The position numbers and the translations under genes are program-made. This document shows positions 44,459-55,737 of a stretch of 64,000 bases of DNA, piece after piece; positions within the stretch are counted from its first letter, which is position 1; each line of letters opens with the position of its first letter. Under the pieces are notes generated by a model. The model worked only from the letters and a program-made list of their open reading frames with translations, ran no database searches and was not told the DNA's origin. Origin of the DNA: Stomoxys calcitrans. Lineage: Eukaryota; Arthropoda; Insecta; Diptera; Muscidae. Location: positions 64,756,602 through 64,820,601 of the forward strand of contig NC_081554.1 of the NCBI RefSeq assembly GCF_963082655.1, given 5' to 3'.

Positions 44459-46010
44459 CTACACAATTTTCATAGGACAGTCCATGTAGTCGGGCTCTAG
44501 GCGACCCAAGGTCTTTTTTACCCTCAGCGCCGTCAGTCGCACTGTGGGATTTTGATGCCAACATTCTTGCATTATTTTGGACACTGTCGCCAATACATCA
44601 TCCTCTTGCCAACGTGAGGGTATGGGTGGTCGGAAACCCTTAACACACACCACATCGTGCATATCTTCAAATGTGGGATCAGAGGGTACAACATCATGAT
44701 AGGGCAAGGCATAATCCTCACAGGTGGTGGCCTTGGAGCCGGGTATGGGTGTGTAACAGCGGCGAGCCATTTCCCACAGCACCAAACCCACAGAGTACAT
44801 ATCGGCCCGTTTGAATTCTTCAAACTGTTGGGGATTCAAGGTCTGATTCAATACCTCGGGCGCCATGTAGCGTCGTGTGCCCACACGGGTGTTTTGAGCA
44901 ATATGTATCTCATCCAATTCCGAGATGTATTTCACTGCCAAACCAAAGTCAGCTATGGCACATTGGCCGTTGCGCTTCACCAAAATATTCTTGCTCTTTA
45001 TATCGCGATGGGCTATAGCCGGTTTGCCAGGTGTACCAAAGATCTCATCATGTAGATGGGCCAAACCCGAGGCCAAGGAGTAAGACAATAATTGCAATTT
45101 TTGTGGATTTATAACCGAGGTGGATAGGTAATCATGGAGACTACCATTTTCGTGGTAATCGGTGATTAACAACATCTGGGTCCAGCTGCCATTACCCTTG
45201 ATATCGGCTGCAATAAAGCCCAAAATATTTTCATGTCTCATCAGCACAGTTTGATAGATTTCCGTTTCACGAAACCAAGAAGCCTCTTCGGTGGTGAAGA
45301 ATGTCTTTACGGCTACCTTTTCATCGCGCCACTTGGCCAGCCATACCTCGCCATAACGACCCTTACCCACCAGGCGTACCATTTGAATTTGTTTGGCAAT
45401 GGTTCGCTGAACCAATAGCGGCAGACCGGAACCGGAACCAGAACTCTGTTCGACCATTTGTGACAGGGGTGATAATTGGCTATTACACATGCTGCTGATA
45501 AGGCGTGACTGTTTCCTCAGTTTCTCCCTTCTCCGATAGGTCACGCAGGCAATGACCACTATGACAATGAAGGCGAATATGCAAATGATCACAGAGGCAA
45601 TCATGGCCAGATAATGGACAGATTGTGAGCTCACTGGCAATTCGGGGGCAGGTGTGGTAAGTTTGGGTGTAAAGGCAGGATAGAGATGACGATTACACAT
45701 ATCACCGCCATCGCAGCAATCGATATTTTTTCCATGCAGGTGCGGTACGGCGGCAACTTTGCACTAAAAGGAAAGTTTTAGTATTGGAAATTTTTACAAT
45801 TTGAACAATTTTTTTTATATACCATAAGAAAGCCTCCATTTTCCTCAGGAGGCATGCAACCATATGTTCTTTCTTCCTCATAGGTGCCTGTGCTCTCATC
45901 ATAAACTTCTTCGACAGCGCTAAAGCAAGATCCTCCCGGCCGGGTTTCGCAAGTGCCATTTACAACATTATTGGGACAGCTGCCATCGCAATAGCAGGTT
46001 AATGTGCGCG
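44459..46010 (-). CDS. tkv: BMP type I receptor thickveins (last two coding exons)
   Basis: Transmembrane serine/threonine kinase receptor for BMP ligands (Dpp in flies); a type II receptor activates it and it phosphorylates Mad. Exons, minus strand: 46010-45823 (2 nt plus 62 codons) and 45763-44459, separated by a 59-bp intron. Counting from the first whole codon (CGC, 46008-46006), residues 5-85 are the extracellular domain with ten cysteines ending in CCxxxxxCN (78-86). The membrane segment is about 111-137, the GS box SGSGSGLP about 170-177, the glycine loop 195-200, Lys215, HRD with Asp316, DFG 334-336, MAPE 362-365. The protein ends ...CPMKIV at 496. All key kinase residues are intact. 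BMPR1-type sequence ('[17 protein letters not shown]') separates it from saxophone and baboon. The exon with the signal peptide or start codon is missing and must lie to the right. ATG 45700-45698 is internal. Confidence 0.95.
45764..45822 (-). other. tkv intron, 59 bp
   Basis: Donor GT at 45822-45821 (exon ends CTTATG) and acceptor AG at 45765-45764 after a T-rich tract. It is phase 0 and lies between residues M62 and C63 of the visible protein. Confidence 0.9.
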
Positions 46011-46079
46011 CTGAAAAGAAGAAAAGATAAGAAAATTAATTTATTTGTTATATATAATAAATTAAATATTAAAATCTGA

Positions 46080-47195
46080 GAAAATTCTGAAGTATAGATT
46101 TTTTATACCTATCACCATAGGATGGGGTTATACTAGTCATTCCGTTTGTAATCATTAGGACCTCATAAAGTATATATATTCTTGATCATCTCGACATCCT
46201 GAGTCGATTTAACCAGTCCGTTCGTCTGTCGAGATCACGATAGCGGTCGAACGCGTAAAGCTAGCCGCTTGAAATTTTCCACAGATATTGTACTGGAACA
46301 ACTGTGCCAAATATGGTCCGAATCGGTCCATAAGCTTATATAGCTCCCATATAAATCGATCGGACAATTTGACTTCTTGGGCCTTTAAAAGCCGCAATTT
46401 TTGTCCGATTTGGCTGAAATTTTGCATGTGGTGTTCCAATATGACTTCCAACAACTGTGCGAAATACTGTCCGCCTCGGTCTATAACCTGATATAGCTCC
46501 CATATAAACCGATCTCCCGATTTGATTTCCAGAGCCCCTGAAAGCTGCAATTTTTGTCCGATTTGGCTGAAATTTTTCATGTAGTGTTCTGTTATTACCT
46601 TCAACAACTGTGTTTAGTACGGTCAAAATCAGTCAATAAACAGATATAGCTCCCAATAAACCGACTACCCGATTTGATTTCTTGAGCCCTTACAAGCCAA
46701 AATTTATGTCCGATTTGGCTGAAATTTGTTCCGTTATATCTTTAGTGTTCCGTTATATCCTTCAACAACTGTGCCAAGTTCGGTTCAAATCGGTTAAGAA
46801 CCTGATATAGTTCCCATATAAACCGATAGCCCGATTTGACTTTTTAGACCCTGGAAACCTTAACTTTCATCCTATTTGGCTGAAATTTTGCACATAGTGT
46901 TCTGTTATGACTTCCAACAACTGTGCCAAGTACGGTTTATATCGATCTATAACTTGATATAGCTCCCATATAAACCGATCTCCTGATCTCCCGATTTGAC
47001 TTCTTGAGCCCCTGGAATCCGCCATGTTTATCCAATTTGGCTGAAATTTTGCACATAGTGTTCTGTTCCGGCTCTCAACAACTGCGCTAAGTACAGTCCA
47101 AATCGATCCATAACCAGATATAGCTCGCATATTTTAGCAGAATCCGCGGTGGTTGGTTGCCAAGATTCGGCCCGGCCGAACTTGGCACGCTTTTA
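46080..47195 (-). repeat. Dispersed repeat family A copy, both ends present
   Basis: On the minus strand the head lies near 47190-47140 (gcgtgccaagttcggccg) and the tail near 46145-46110 ('atgactagtataaccccatc'). It holds about five subunits with 'cggtttatatgggagctata'. It sits immediately upstream of the first visible tkv exon, so it is probably intronic. Confidence 0.85.
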
Positions 47196-47379
47196 TTTAT
47201 TTTTCCAATAAATTGAGTTGGGCCAAGTATGTTGAGCTACATAACGACCCACATTTGGAGTTGCAAATAAATTAATCTCATAAAATACCGAAAGTGGACT
47301 TTTTCAAGCGAATTTAGTTTAATTTGAGGCCGTGTGAAAAAATGGGCTCACAACAAGTTTAATTGGCAGTTAGATCAAT

Positions 47380-48330
47380 ATGGCAATTACACTAGAGCTG
47401 GCCAACCATCGATATTCACAACATTCGATAATTCTAATAATAAATATCGATAGTATCGATACTACCGTTTATTGCCTATCGTCTATATCTAAAACGAAAA
47501 TGAGAATCAGGGTATCGATATATTTAGAAGCAATATCAAAGCCGAAACCGATTAAAACCAAATTTAATAGTCAGTTCGGAATCACCAGAGGACTCACAGT
47601 ACAAAATTTTAGCCTAATCGGATGAAAATTGCGTCCTCTATAGGCTCAAGACGTAATAACGCGAGATTTAATAAGGAAGCTATTACTGTGTTTTATTTTA
47701 GTACTATATGGTGCAAATCACAATTAATCGTTTCTTATTATATGTTATTACACGTTATCGATAATTTACCAGTACAACTTTGCACTGATATTTTATCCAG
47801 AACATCTGACTTCGAGCTGGCAAACTATCGATAATCGCAACAGTCGATATTTTCGATGGTTTTAATAATAAATATCGATGTTATCGTTAATTTCCCATCA
47901 CCTATATTTTAAACGAAAAGGAGAAGTAAAAATCAGGAGATCGATCTCATATAGAAGCAATATCAATGCACAGACCAAATCATGGGAGAAATCATTGTAC
48001 AAAATTATAGTCTAATCGGATGAAAATTGCGCCCTCTATAGGTGCAATGTATCTTAAAGGATACATTCAGAATCGGATTGCTTATTTTTGTTTAGTTTTG
48101 CAAAATTAAATATCGATAGTCCCATCGATATTTTGCCAGCTCTAATCTGACTGCATTGGATAGGACTAAAATAAAACACAGCATATATCTGATTATAGGC
48201 CGATTTGAACGATACTCAACAAGACGGACGATTAAAAAATGTATGATTTTACAAACAGTAAAACTTTGTCAAAAAAATGCAATCGATATTCAGCCAAAAA
48301 CTAAAATCGTTGATATTTTGCCAGCTCTCA
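47380..48330. repeat. TATCGATA-rich repeat, copies 2 and 3
   Basis: Six perfect TATCGATA octamers start at 47445, 47454, 47513, 47756, 47826 and 48112, with more ATCGAT cores between. Two related segments (47390-47660 and 47815-48060) share 'ctggc(c/a)aac(c/t)atcgata' starts, 'taataataaatatcgat' and 'aaaattgcg(t/c)cctctatagg'. Non-coding. It lies in the probable tkv upstream or intron region. Confidence 0.75.
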
Positions 48331-49129
48331 ACTACACGTCTTTAAAAAAGATTTTGGTTTCATATTTGGTTTTGGTTCTTGCAGTTAACACAGTTTCGAT
48401 TATTAAAATTGTGACCTAAATTGGCCAGTAATACAACCTGAAGGCATAATAAAAACAGAAAACTCCCCATTTCCTATGAAGTCTCAATTTCCTTCATTAT
48501 GAAAACTAAGTTATGGAGAAACGATCGATTTGTCGGAATGAAAGTGACTTTTTTTGAAATTTTAAAGCTAACAATGAAACGCTTCTGTTTGGAAAGGTGC
48601 ACATATGAAATGGTGAACGATGAAAGAGTGCATTGCTTCTTTTTTCTTTCTCTCGGAAACGGAAATATATAAAATGTCTTCAACATAAACATACCTATTA
48701 GAGCTATGGTACGTTTTTTCGGCATATTTACTAGACCCATGAGTATGGGCTAAAAAGATGTGCGTGAGTGTGTGTGTGTAACTCAATGTCTGTTTTAACC
48801 ATAAAATAATGATTTTCATTAATTAAAATAACAATAACAACAAAATGTATGCAGCACAGAGAGGCATGCACAAACAATTATATGTGGCAATTGGTGCCAA
48901 TACGAAGGGTAGTATGAAATTTAAGGCAAAGGCAGATGTGGCGTTTTTCGAGCTAGTAAACCTTGGGTAACTGACACAAAGTGTTGCCAATTCAAACGAC
49001 CACATTTATTTGTGTATAAACATTTTTTATTGATTCAAATGACTAAAATGTGTAAAGTGTATCAACATTCCATTAACATTTGCTCAACTTGACCTATTGT
49101 AGTCTTGACTATTGCTCTGCTAACTTGGC
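48331..49129. other. No gene seen; probably single-copy DNA
   Basis: Not visibly repetitive except a short GT run near 48765-48780. Short frames on both strands show no recognisable domain or splice pattern. Confidence 0.4.
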
Positions 49130-49364
49130 AGAGGTGCAAAATTCTCATATACCTATGAGTGCTGACCATTTCAAGTTTAAGCTCTATGCTCAGGCCTTTC
49201 CTTTAATAGCCGAATCTGAACGTTGTGCCGCAGTGGCACACTTCTTTGGGGAAAAGTTTTTACATGGCATAGTAGCTAACAAATGTCACGGATGAGTACT
49301 TTTCGTAAGGATTCGATCCCAGTTCAGTTTCATAGGCATACATGCTTACCTCTGCACTCAGTCA
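49130..49364 (-). mobile_element. SINE-1, old full-length copy
   Basis: Diverged reverse complement of SINE-1. The body runs 'agtgctgaccatttcaagtt' through 'cacttctttggggaaaagtt', then box B (ggattcgatcc) near 49310 and box A near 49350. It is more mutated than the copies at 58.4 and 63.5 kb. Confidence 0.65.
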
Positions 49365-49544
49365 TTCAAAAAGCGAGTTGCAAGCTGCACGAATGCAATC
49401 TGCTGGTATTTTGGTCCATATTCGTACTGTGGCATTTAACAGTGCATCTATACTGGCATAATTTATACCAACATGGACAGCATTGAAAAGAATATGAGGC
49501 AAGCAATTGGTTACTGCTGCCTTATACTCTTCCAACGGTGAACA

Positions 49545-51430
49545 TATTCCTCAACCATAAAGAATATATGTTATGATCGTCTCGACAAACATAGTCGATG
49601 TAGCCTTTTCCGCCTGTCCGTCCTTTCGTCTGTCGAACTCACGATAGTGATCGACTGCGTAAAGCTATTGATGTAGGTCGTTGGGGATTGCAAATGGACC
49701 ATATTGGCTTAGATTTTGATATATATAAAGTGGTCCTTCGGCTTGACTTTTTGAGTCCCTACAAGCCGCAATTGTTAACCGATTCGATGTAGTGCTTTGT
49801 TACGATTTCCAATACCAGTGCCAAATATGGTTTAAAGCTCATCGTACGAAATCCTCTTGGTCGTCGGTGACTTTGTGGATTCGATTGTAATGCGGGTTTG
49901 GCGATGCATTCATGGGGCCTTCGTAAGATATGGCCAACCCAAGTCCATTTTCGTTTTTTTTTTATATATCCTCCACCATAGGTTGGGGGTATACTAATTT
50001 CGTCATTCCGTTTGTAATACCTCGAAATATGTATCTAAGACCCCATCACGTATATATATTCTTGATCGTCATGACATTCTAAGTCGATCTAGCAATGTCC
50101 GTCCGTCCGTCAGTGCAAATCACGCTAACTTACGAAGAAGTAAAACCAGACGCTTGAAATTTTGCACAAATATATCTTATTACCATAGGTCAGTTGGGAT
50201 TGTAATTGGACCATACCGGTCCATGTGTTGATATAGCTGTCATATAAACCGATCTTGGGTCTTGACTTTTTGAGCATCTAGACGACGCAATTCTTATCCG
50301 ATTTGCCTGATATTTTGCAGCAGGTGTTTTATTATGACTTCCAATAACTGTGCTCAGTATGGTTGAAATCGGTTCATAACCTGATATACAATAGTAGCTG
50401 CCATATAAACCGATCTTGGGTCTTGACCTCTTGAGCATTTAGAGGGCGCAATTCTTATGCGATTTGGCTGAAATTTCGCACGTGGTGTTTTGGTATTACT
50501 TCCAACAACTGCGCTCAGTACGGTTCAAATCATTTCATAACCTGATAAAGCTGTCATATAAACCGATTTTGGGTCTTGACATCTTGAGCATTTAGAGGGC
50601 GCAATTCTCATCCGATTTGGCTGAAATATCGCACGTGGTGTTTTGGTATCACTTCCAACAATTGTGCTAAGTAAGGTTGAAATCGTTTCATAATCTGATA
50701 TAGCTGCCATATAAACCGATCTTGGGTCTTGACTTCTTGAGCTTCTAGAGGACGCAATTCTTATCCGATTTGGCTGAAATTTTGCATGAGGTGTTTTATT
50801 ATGACTTCCAATAACTGTGTTTGGTATGGTTCAAATGGGTTCATAACCTGATATAGCTACCATATAAACCGATTTTGGGTCTTGACATCTTGAGCATTTA
50901 GAGGGCGCAATTCTCATCCGATTTGGCTGAAATTTCGCACGTGGTGTTTTGGTATCACTTCCAACAATTGTGCTAAGTATAGTTTAAATCGGTACATAAC
51001 CTGATATAGCTGCCATATAAACCGATCAGGGATCTTGACTTCTTAAGCCTCTAGAGGTCCCATTTCTTATCCGATGTTGCTGAAACGGCCTTTCCCATGA
51101 CCTTCAACATAAATGTTCAATATGGTCTTAACCGATCTATAGCCTGATACAGCTCCCATATAAAGCCATATCCCGATCATGCTTCTTGAGCCCCTACAAG
51201 GCGCAATTCTTATCCGGATGGACTGAAATTTTACACAATGACTTCTCCTATGGTCTTCGACATTCAATTCACTTATGACCCGAATCGGACTATAACTTGA
51301 TATATCTCCCACAGCACAACAATTCTTATCCATTATTCTTTGTTTGCCTAAAAAGAGATACCCGCATAGAACTCGACAAATGCGATCCATGGTGGAGGAT
51401 ATATAAGATTCGGCCATGCCGACCTTAGCT
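49545..51430 (-). repeat. Long family A array, about 153-bp subunits
   Basis: On the minus strand the head lies near 51430-51385 ('cgaatcttatatatcctcca'). At least six subunits are marked by 'tataaaccgat' at about 50243, 50405, 50557, 50710, 50863 and 51015, a spacing of 152-162. The tail module lies near 50040-49980. A second tail module at 49550-49700 suggests two nested or tandem elements. Confidence 0.85.
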
Positions 51431-52320
51431 GGCTCTTACTTGTTTCTTTTTTTCTCTTCCACTGGGGTGTTGTTTGTCTGAACATGACATTGGACCAATA
51501 TATACGCGAAATAAGTTGAGCGAATGCTTGCAATTTTCTTATATTGTTTTGTGTGATGCACCATGTTGCAGATCCGTATAGCAAGACTGATTTAACGCTG
51601 ATATTAAAGAGCCGGAGTTTGATTTTGCGGCTGATATTGTTTGATAGGCATTATGTGTGCATTGCTGCCGGGAAAGGGCCCCCGGTAACCGAGTTGGTAG
51701 CGTGCATGTATTACCAGAGCAGGGGTCGTGGGTTCGATTCCCGCTAGAAGCCTTGGTCTGTCGCAACTGTAGTATCACAATGGACTTAAAATTTTCTAAG
51801 TGAGTCTGTAAAGGACTGCCACTCTTACCTTACCTAACCTAACCTGGGAAAGTTACTCTTGCCTTGTTTATACAGGCCTTGATATATTCATCAGATACAT
51901 CGTTTGCTGTTATTAAACTTCCAAGATAGCAGAATGGTTCAATCGATGGTTTCGCCGTTGATTGTCAGGGGTTTTGTGACACTTGTGCCAACTCGCACTA
52001 ATTTTGTATTCTTGATGTTTATTCGAGGTCCAATAGCAGCCGCGTCCTCTGCTTGTCTGTTCAGTTTATCTTGGATGTCCTCAAAGCGGTGAAACATTAG
52101 GCAGATGTCGTCTGCGTAATCACGGAATACTTCCTGGAGCTTTGCTATTGGTCTTCAGGATGACTTGGTCTAACATCAACAGGGGTAATGTTGGTGAAAA
52201 GATACACCCCGTGAACTTTGCAGGGAGAAAAACACAATATGTTATTCTAACTGCTCTGCTTCCAGTAGTCTTTACCCATATGTCTATGTAGTCTTTACCC
52301 ATATATCGACATGCCACGAT
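51431..52320 (-). pseudogene. LINE reverse transcriptase fragment, split by a SINE
   Basis: Minus-strand reading from 52250: 'GCIFSPTLPLLMLDQVI' (RT block 4), then 'YADDICLMFHRFEDIQDKL' (about 52115-52060, catalytic YADD), 'INIKNTKLVRV' and a stop. After the SINE-2 insertion it resumes with 'MLYGSATWCITQNNIRKLQ' (51584-51530), the RT thumb/C-terminal block. Frameshifts and stops make it inactive. LLYGSxTW suggests an RTE-like group, but it is a different family from that at 37.7-39.7 kb. Confidence 0.7.
51665..51850 (+). mobile_element. SINE-2: tRNA-like head with LINE-like tail
   Basis: Starts with 'ggtaaccgagttggtagcgt' (box A-like) and has a perfect box B ggttcgattcc at 51731-51741. Its 3' part, 'gtagtatcacaatggac', 'ctaagtgagtctg' and 'ggactgccact' ending in repeated cctaa, matches the 3' end of the LINE family at 11425-11515 and 63443-63790. 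It sits inside the minus-strand LINE, in opposite orientation. It is too diverged from a cloverleaf to be a working tRNA gene. Confidence 0.75.
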
Positions 52321-53740
52321 TGAAATTTGCTCAATGCATTTGCGATCACCTGCCTTCGTTATGCCTTTAGTATTTGATCCGATTACAATTGCAATGGATT
52401 ACCAATATGGCGCGAACATCAGCCTTATAAAACTAATTTACCAAATTTGTACACCTCCCTCTTTTAACGTCTCTGCTGCTCCCTTTTTTCAATTTCAGCT
52501 ATTAAAGATGCCATACTTAAGCGAATTATTCGCATTTGAAAGAAAAGCACGCAGTAAACGCATAAAAATGTGTTAAGCAAAAATATGGAACTGGCGCTTT
52601 GCGACGTTTCGAAAGCTTTTCATACTAATGGAAAAATGTCTTCCCTCCTGCATTGTGGCGAGCCATTGGTGTTGCGAGTAGCTACATTGCATAGCTCGTA
52701 AATGATTTGTCCAACCATTTAGAATTTTTGTTTGGCTTGGGAGTTTTGGCTGAAACATTTTTAGAAGTTGACTTCAATTGGAGCACTATTCACCAGCACC
52801 ATCAAAAAAAAAAAAAAAACAACAACTAAGCCTCAAGAGGCTCCAAATTGGCGCCTTATGCGCCGGTGCATGCGTCAAATAAGAAACAACAACAAAAAAA
52901 CAGAGAGTCGACGATCAATGCTGCCGGAGACATGGGTAGGCAGACGTCATAAATGAAATTTGTTTTATGTTGTCTTGCCGACTTGAAGTTGGCAGAAGAA
53001 TGCTTTCGATGGGCTGCCATAAAAATGCCCCATGATAGCCCAAGGGAGCCCAAGAGGTAGGTGTGCGACAAGAAAAGCCTGTGCGTAACCAAAATATTAT
53101 TATGTATGATGTTTGTGTGTTTATATTGTCGGTATAGTTGATTGTATGGGTCCATAGAGTAAAAATGTTTAATGTAGTTCGACACAGTTATATATGTTTG
53201 AATTGTTGTTGTTTTTAATTTTGTCTTTAAATTTTGTTTTGTTTTTTTATGTCTGCTCTTCCCAGCCTTCTCCGAGACTGGCCATATTTGACCACAATGC
53301 CGTTTGTCTTGTATTTTGGGCTTTTTTTGTTTGCCAAAAAATCATAAAAATATTTTTATGGTTTTTAATATATCTTTGATGTGCTAATTTAATTTTTTTT
53401 TAATTTTTTTTTTTTGCAGACGATGATGTTATATTTGTGGTAGACTAAATTTTTGTGTTGTATGTTTTTGCCCACATGAAAAAGGCTTTTTGGTAAAATT
53501 TATGTCGATAGACTTTGTGTCGCTCAAAAACTGTTTAATTGGGGTTTAAATCATATTAAAAGAATACACCACATAGCATATTAAGAATAATAATTATGAA
53601 ATATGTGGACATCATTTGTCGTTTCAGTCAAAACACAGAAAAATGTTCATACACTATTGATGATATAAATAAACATAGGATTTATAGTTTCGAATTTTCA
53701 ACGTTTTTTTTAAGGATTCTCGCCTAAAAAAAATATTGAA
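52321..53740. other. AT-rich DNA, no firm gene
   Basis: Not visibly repetitive. Two strong acceptor-like sites occur (cag at about 52496 and 53419), each followed by a short frame to a stop, but no donor, partner exon or protein match is seen. A-run at 52806-52820; T-runs at 53390-53416. Confidence 0.35.
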
Positions 53741-54190
53741 TAGAAACATGTTACGTTAAGTTCTTATATACCCTCCAACATGGAACGCGTGGGACAAGTT
53801 CTTTGCTCTATTCAGTTATGGACCGTGCGATCGGTTTATATGGAAGCTATATAAAGTGATGAACCGATTTAAATCATACTACAAGCGAACAAGTAATTTG
53901 GTCATTATAAAACTCAACGGGCAAAATTTCAGTTAAATTGCATAATAATGGCGCTTTCTACAGGTTCTAGAAGTCAAATTGACCGATCAGTTTATATGGA
54001 GGCTATATAAGTTTATAGGCCTATTTGAACAATACTTGGAGCATTTGTTGGAAATCAAAATAAAACACTTCATGCTAAATTTCAGCTAAAACGGATACGA
54101 AATGCGCCCTCTAGAGGCTCAACAAGTCAAGATCCGAAACCGGTTATATGGCAGCTATATCAAGACATGCACCACTATGGCCTACTACAA
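53741..54190 (+). repeat. Dispersed repeat family A copy
   Basis: Diverged head 'ttcttatataccctccaaca' followed by about three subunits with 'gatcggtttatatggaagct'. No tail module. Confidence 0.8.
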
Positions 54191-54284
54191 TATAGTGGCG
54201 CATTGATTGTCATATTCCACCTAGGTTAAAATCCCGGTGAGAATATTAGTAAACATATTTTGGCAGTAGTTATCCTTTTATTTG

Positions 54285-54480
54285 AGCATCCCCGTTGCTG
54301 AGTTGTGTGGGTATGTGTGGGGTGGCTGATTTGTTGGCGAGCTCGTATTACCAGTACGGGTTCGTGCGTTCGATTTTTACCACAGGCTCGGTCTGTCGCT
54401 ATTGTGGTAACACAATGGACGAAATCTGTTTAAGTGAATCTGATTTCAAATTGACACTCTATCCGAATCTAGTCCGAATC
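54285..54480 (+). mobile_element. SINE-2, diverged copy
   Basis: 'cgagctcgtattaccagtac', a worn box B ('gcgttcgattttt'), then 'ggtctgtcgctattgtggta', 'acacaatggacgaaa' and 'aagtgaatctga'. It matches 51690-51810 in order and carries the same LINE-like tail. Confidence 0.65.
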
Positions 54481-54649
54481 TACAACGTCTTGAGCACACT
54501 ATTAGTTGTGAAATTTAGTTGGATTCGTTTTGTTTTACGCCTGCGGGTATGCCAAAGAAAAAGACATAGGGCCGCTGTTTCCCATTGAAGTCATAGACGA
54601 TCAGGGAGACTAGAAAACGGATTAGCAAAACCCATAGATATAACAAGTA

Positions 54650-55737
54650 AAAGCGCGCAAAGTTCGGTCGGGTTGAATCTTATGTACCCTCCACCATGTA
54701 TCGCATTTGTCAAGTTCTTCGAATGACCTTTTCAAATATATATGAGCTATATCAAGTTATTGCCCGATATGAAGCTTACTAGTCATGCCGTACAAGTCAT
54801 ATAAAAATATCACCTCCAACATTTCAGGAAAATCGAGTAAAACTTGCGCCTTCAAGATGCTCAGGAAGTCAAATTGGTAGATCGGTTTATATGGCAGCTA
54901 TGTCAGGTTATGCACCGATTTAAACCATACTTGCAGTTTTTGGAAGTGGTACCAAAACGATATATGGCAAATTTCAGCCAAATAGGATAGGAATTGCACC
55001 CTCTAGAGGCGTAAGAAGTCTAATCGGGAGACCGGTTTATATGGCAGCAATATCAGGTTATGGACCGATTTAGACCATACTCGGCACAGTTGTTGGAAGT
55101 CATACCAAAACGACATATGCCAAATTTCAGCCAAATTACAATAGATAACAACCGCGCCCTCTAGACGATCAAGAAGTCTAATCGGGGGATCGGTTTATAT
55201 GGCAGCTGTATATGGACTGATTTAGACCATACTTGATACAGTTCTTGGAAGTCATACCAAAACGATATGTGCAAAATTTCAGCCAAATAAGATATCAATC
55301 GCGCCTCTAGAGGCACAAGAAGTCTAATCGGGAAATCGGTTTATATGACAGCTACATCAGGAAATGGGCAGATTTAGACCATACTTGACACAGTTGTTGG
55401 AAGTCATACCAAAACGATATGTGCAAAAATTTCAGCCAAATCGGATAAGAATTGAGCCCTTTAGAAGCTGAAGAAGTCTGAACTCAAGATCGGTTTATAT
55501 GGCAGCTATATCAAAACATGGACCATTTACAATCCCAACTGACCTTCACTAATAAGAAGCGCCTAGCTTTATTCCTTCGAAAGTTTGCGAGCTTTCGACA
55601 GACGGACGGGCATGGCTAGATGTCATGACGATCAAGAATATATATACCTTATGGGATCGGTCTAAGACGAATATTTCGAGGTGTTACAAACGGAATGACG
55701 AAATTAGTACACTCCCATCCTATGGTGCAGGGTATAA
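54650..55737 (+). repeat. Family A copy with both termini
   Basis: Head 'aagtaaaagcgcgcaaagtt' near 54648 with 'taccctccaccat', about six subunits, tail module 'cagacggacgggcatggcta' and right end 'atggtgcagggtata' (about 55721-55735). This is the most complete + strand copy in the window. Confidence 0.85.

Noticed and set aside
44657..45055. 132-codon + strand ORF opposite tkv.
   Set aside because: It is antisense to the conserved kinase domain and has no independent features.
45702..45959. 85-codon minus-strand ORF upstream of the tkv exon.
   Set aside because: It is in the wrong frame and reads through the 59-bp intron; the real frame gives the cysteine-rich ligand-binding domain.
44459..46010. 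Assignment as saxophone or baboon.
   Set aside because: The kinase and GS-box sequence is BMPR1-like, and the extracellular domain follows the thickveins pattern; ALK2-type and ALK5-type signatures are absent.
51665..51745. A genuine tRNA gene.
   Set aside because: Box B is perfect, but the head does not form a credible acceptor stem and a LINE-like tail follows; a second diverged copy shows it is a SINE.
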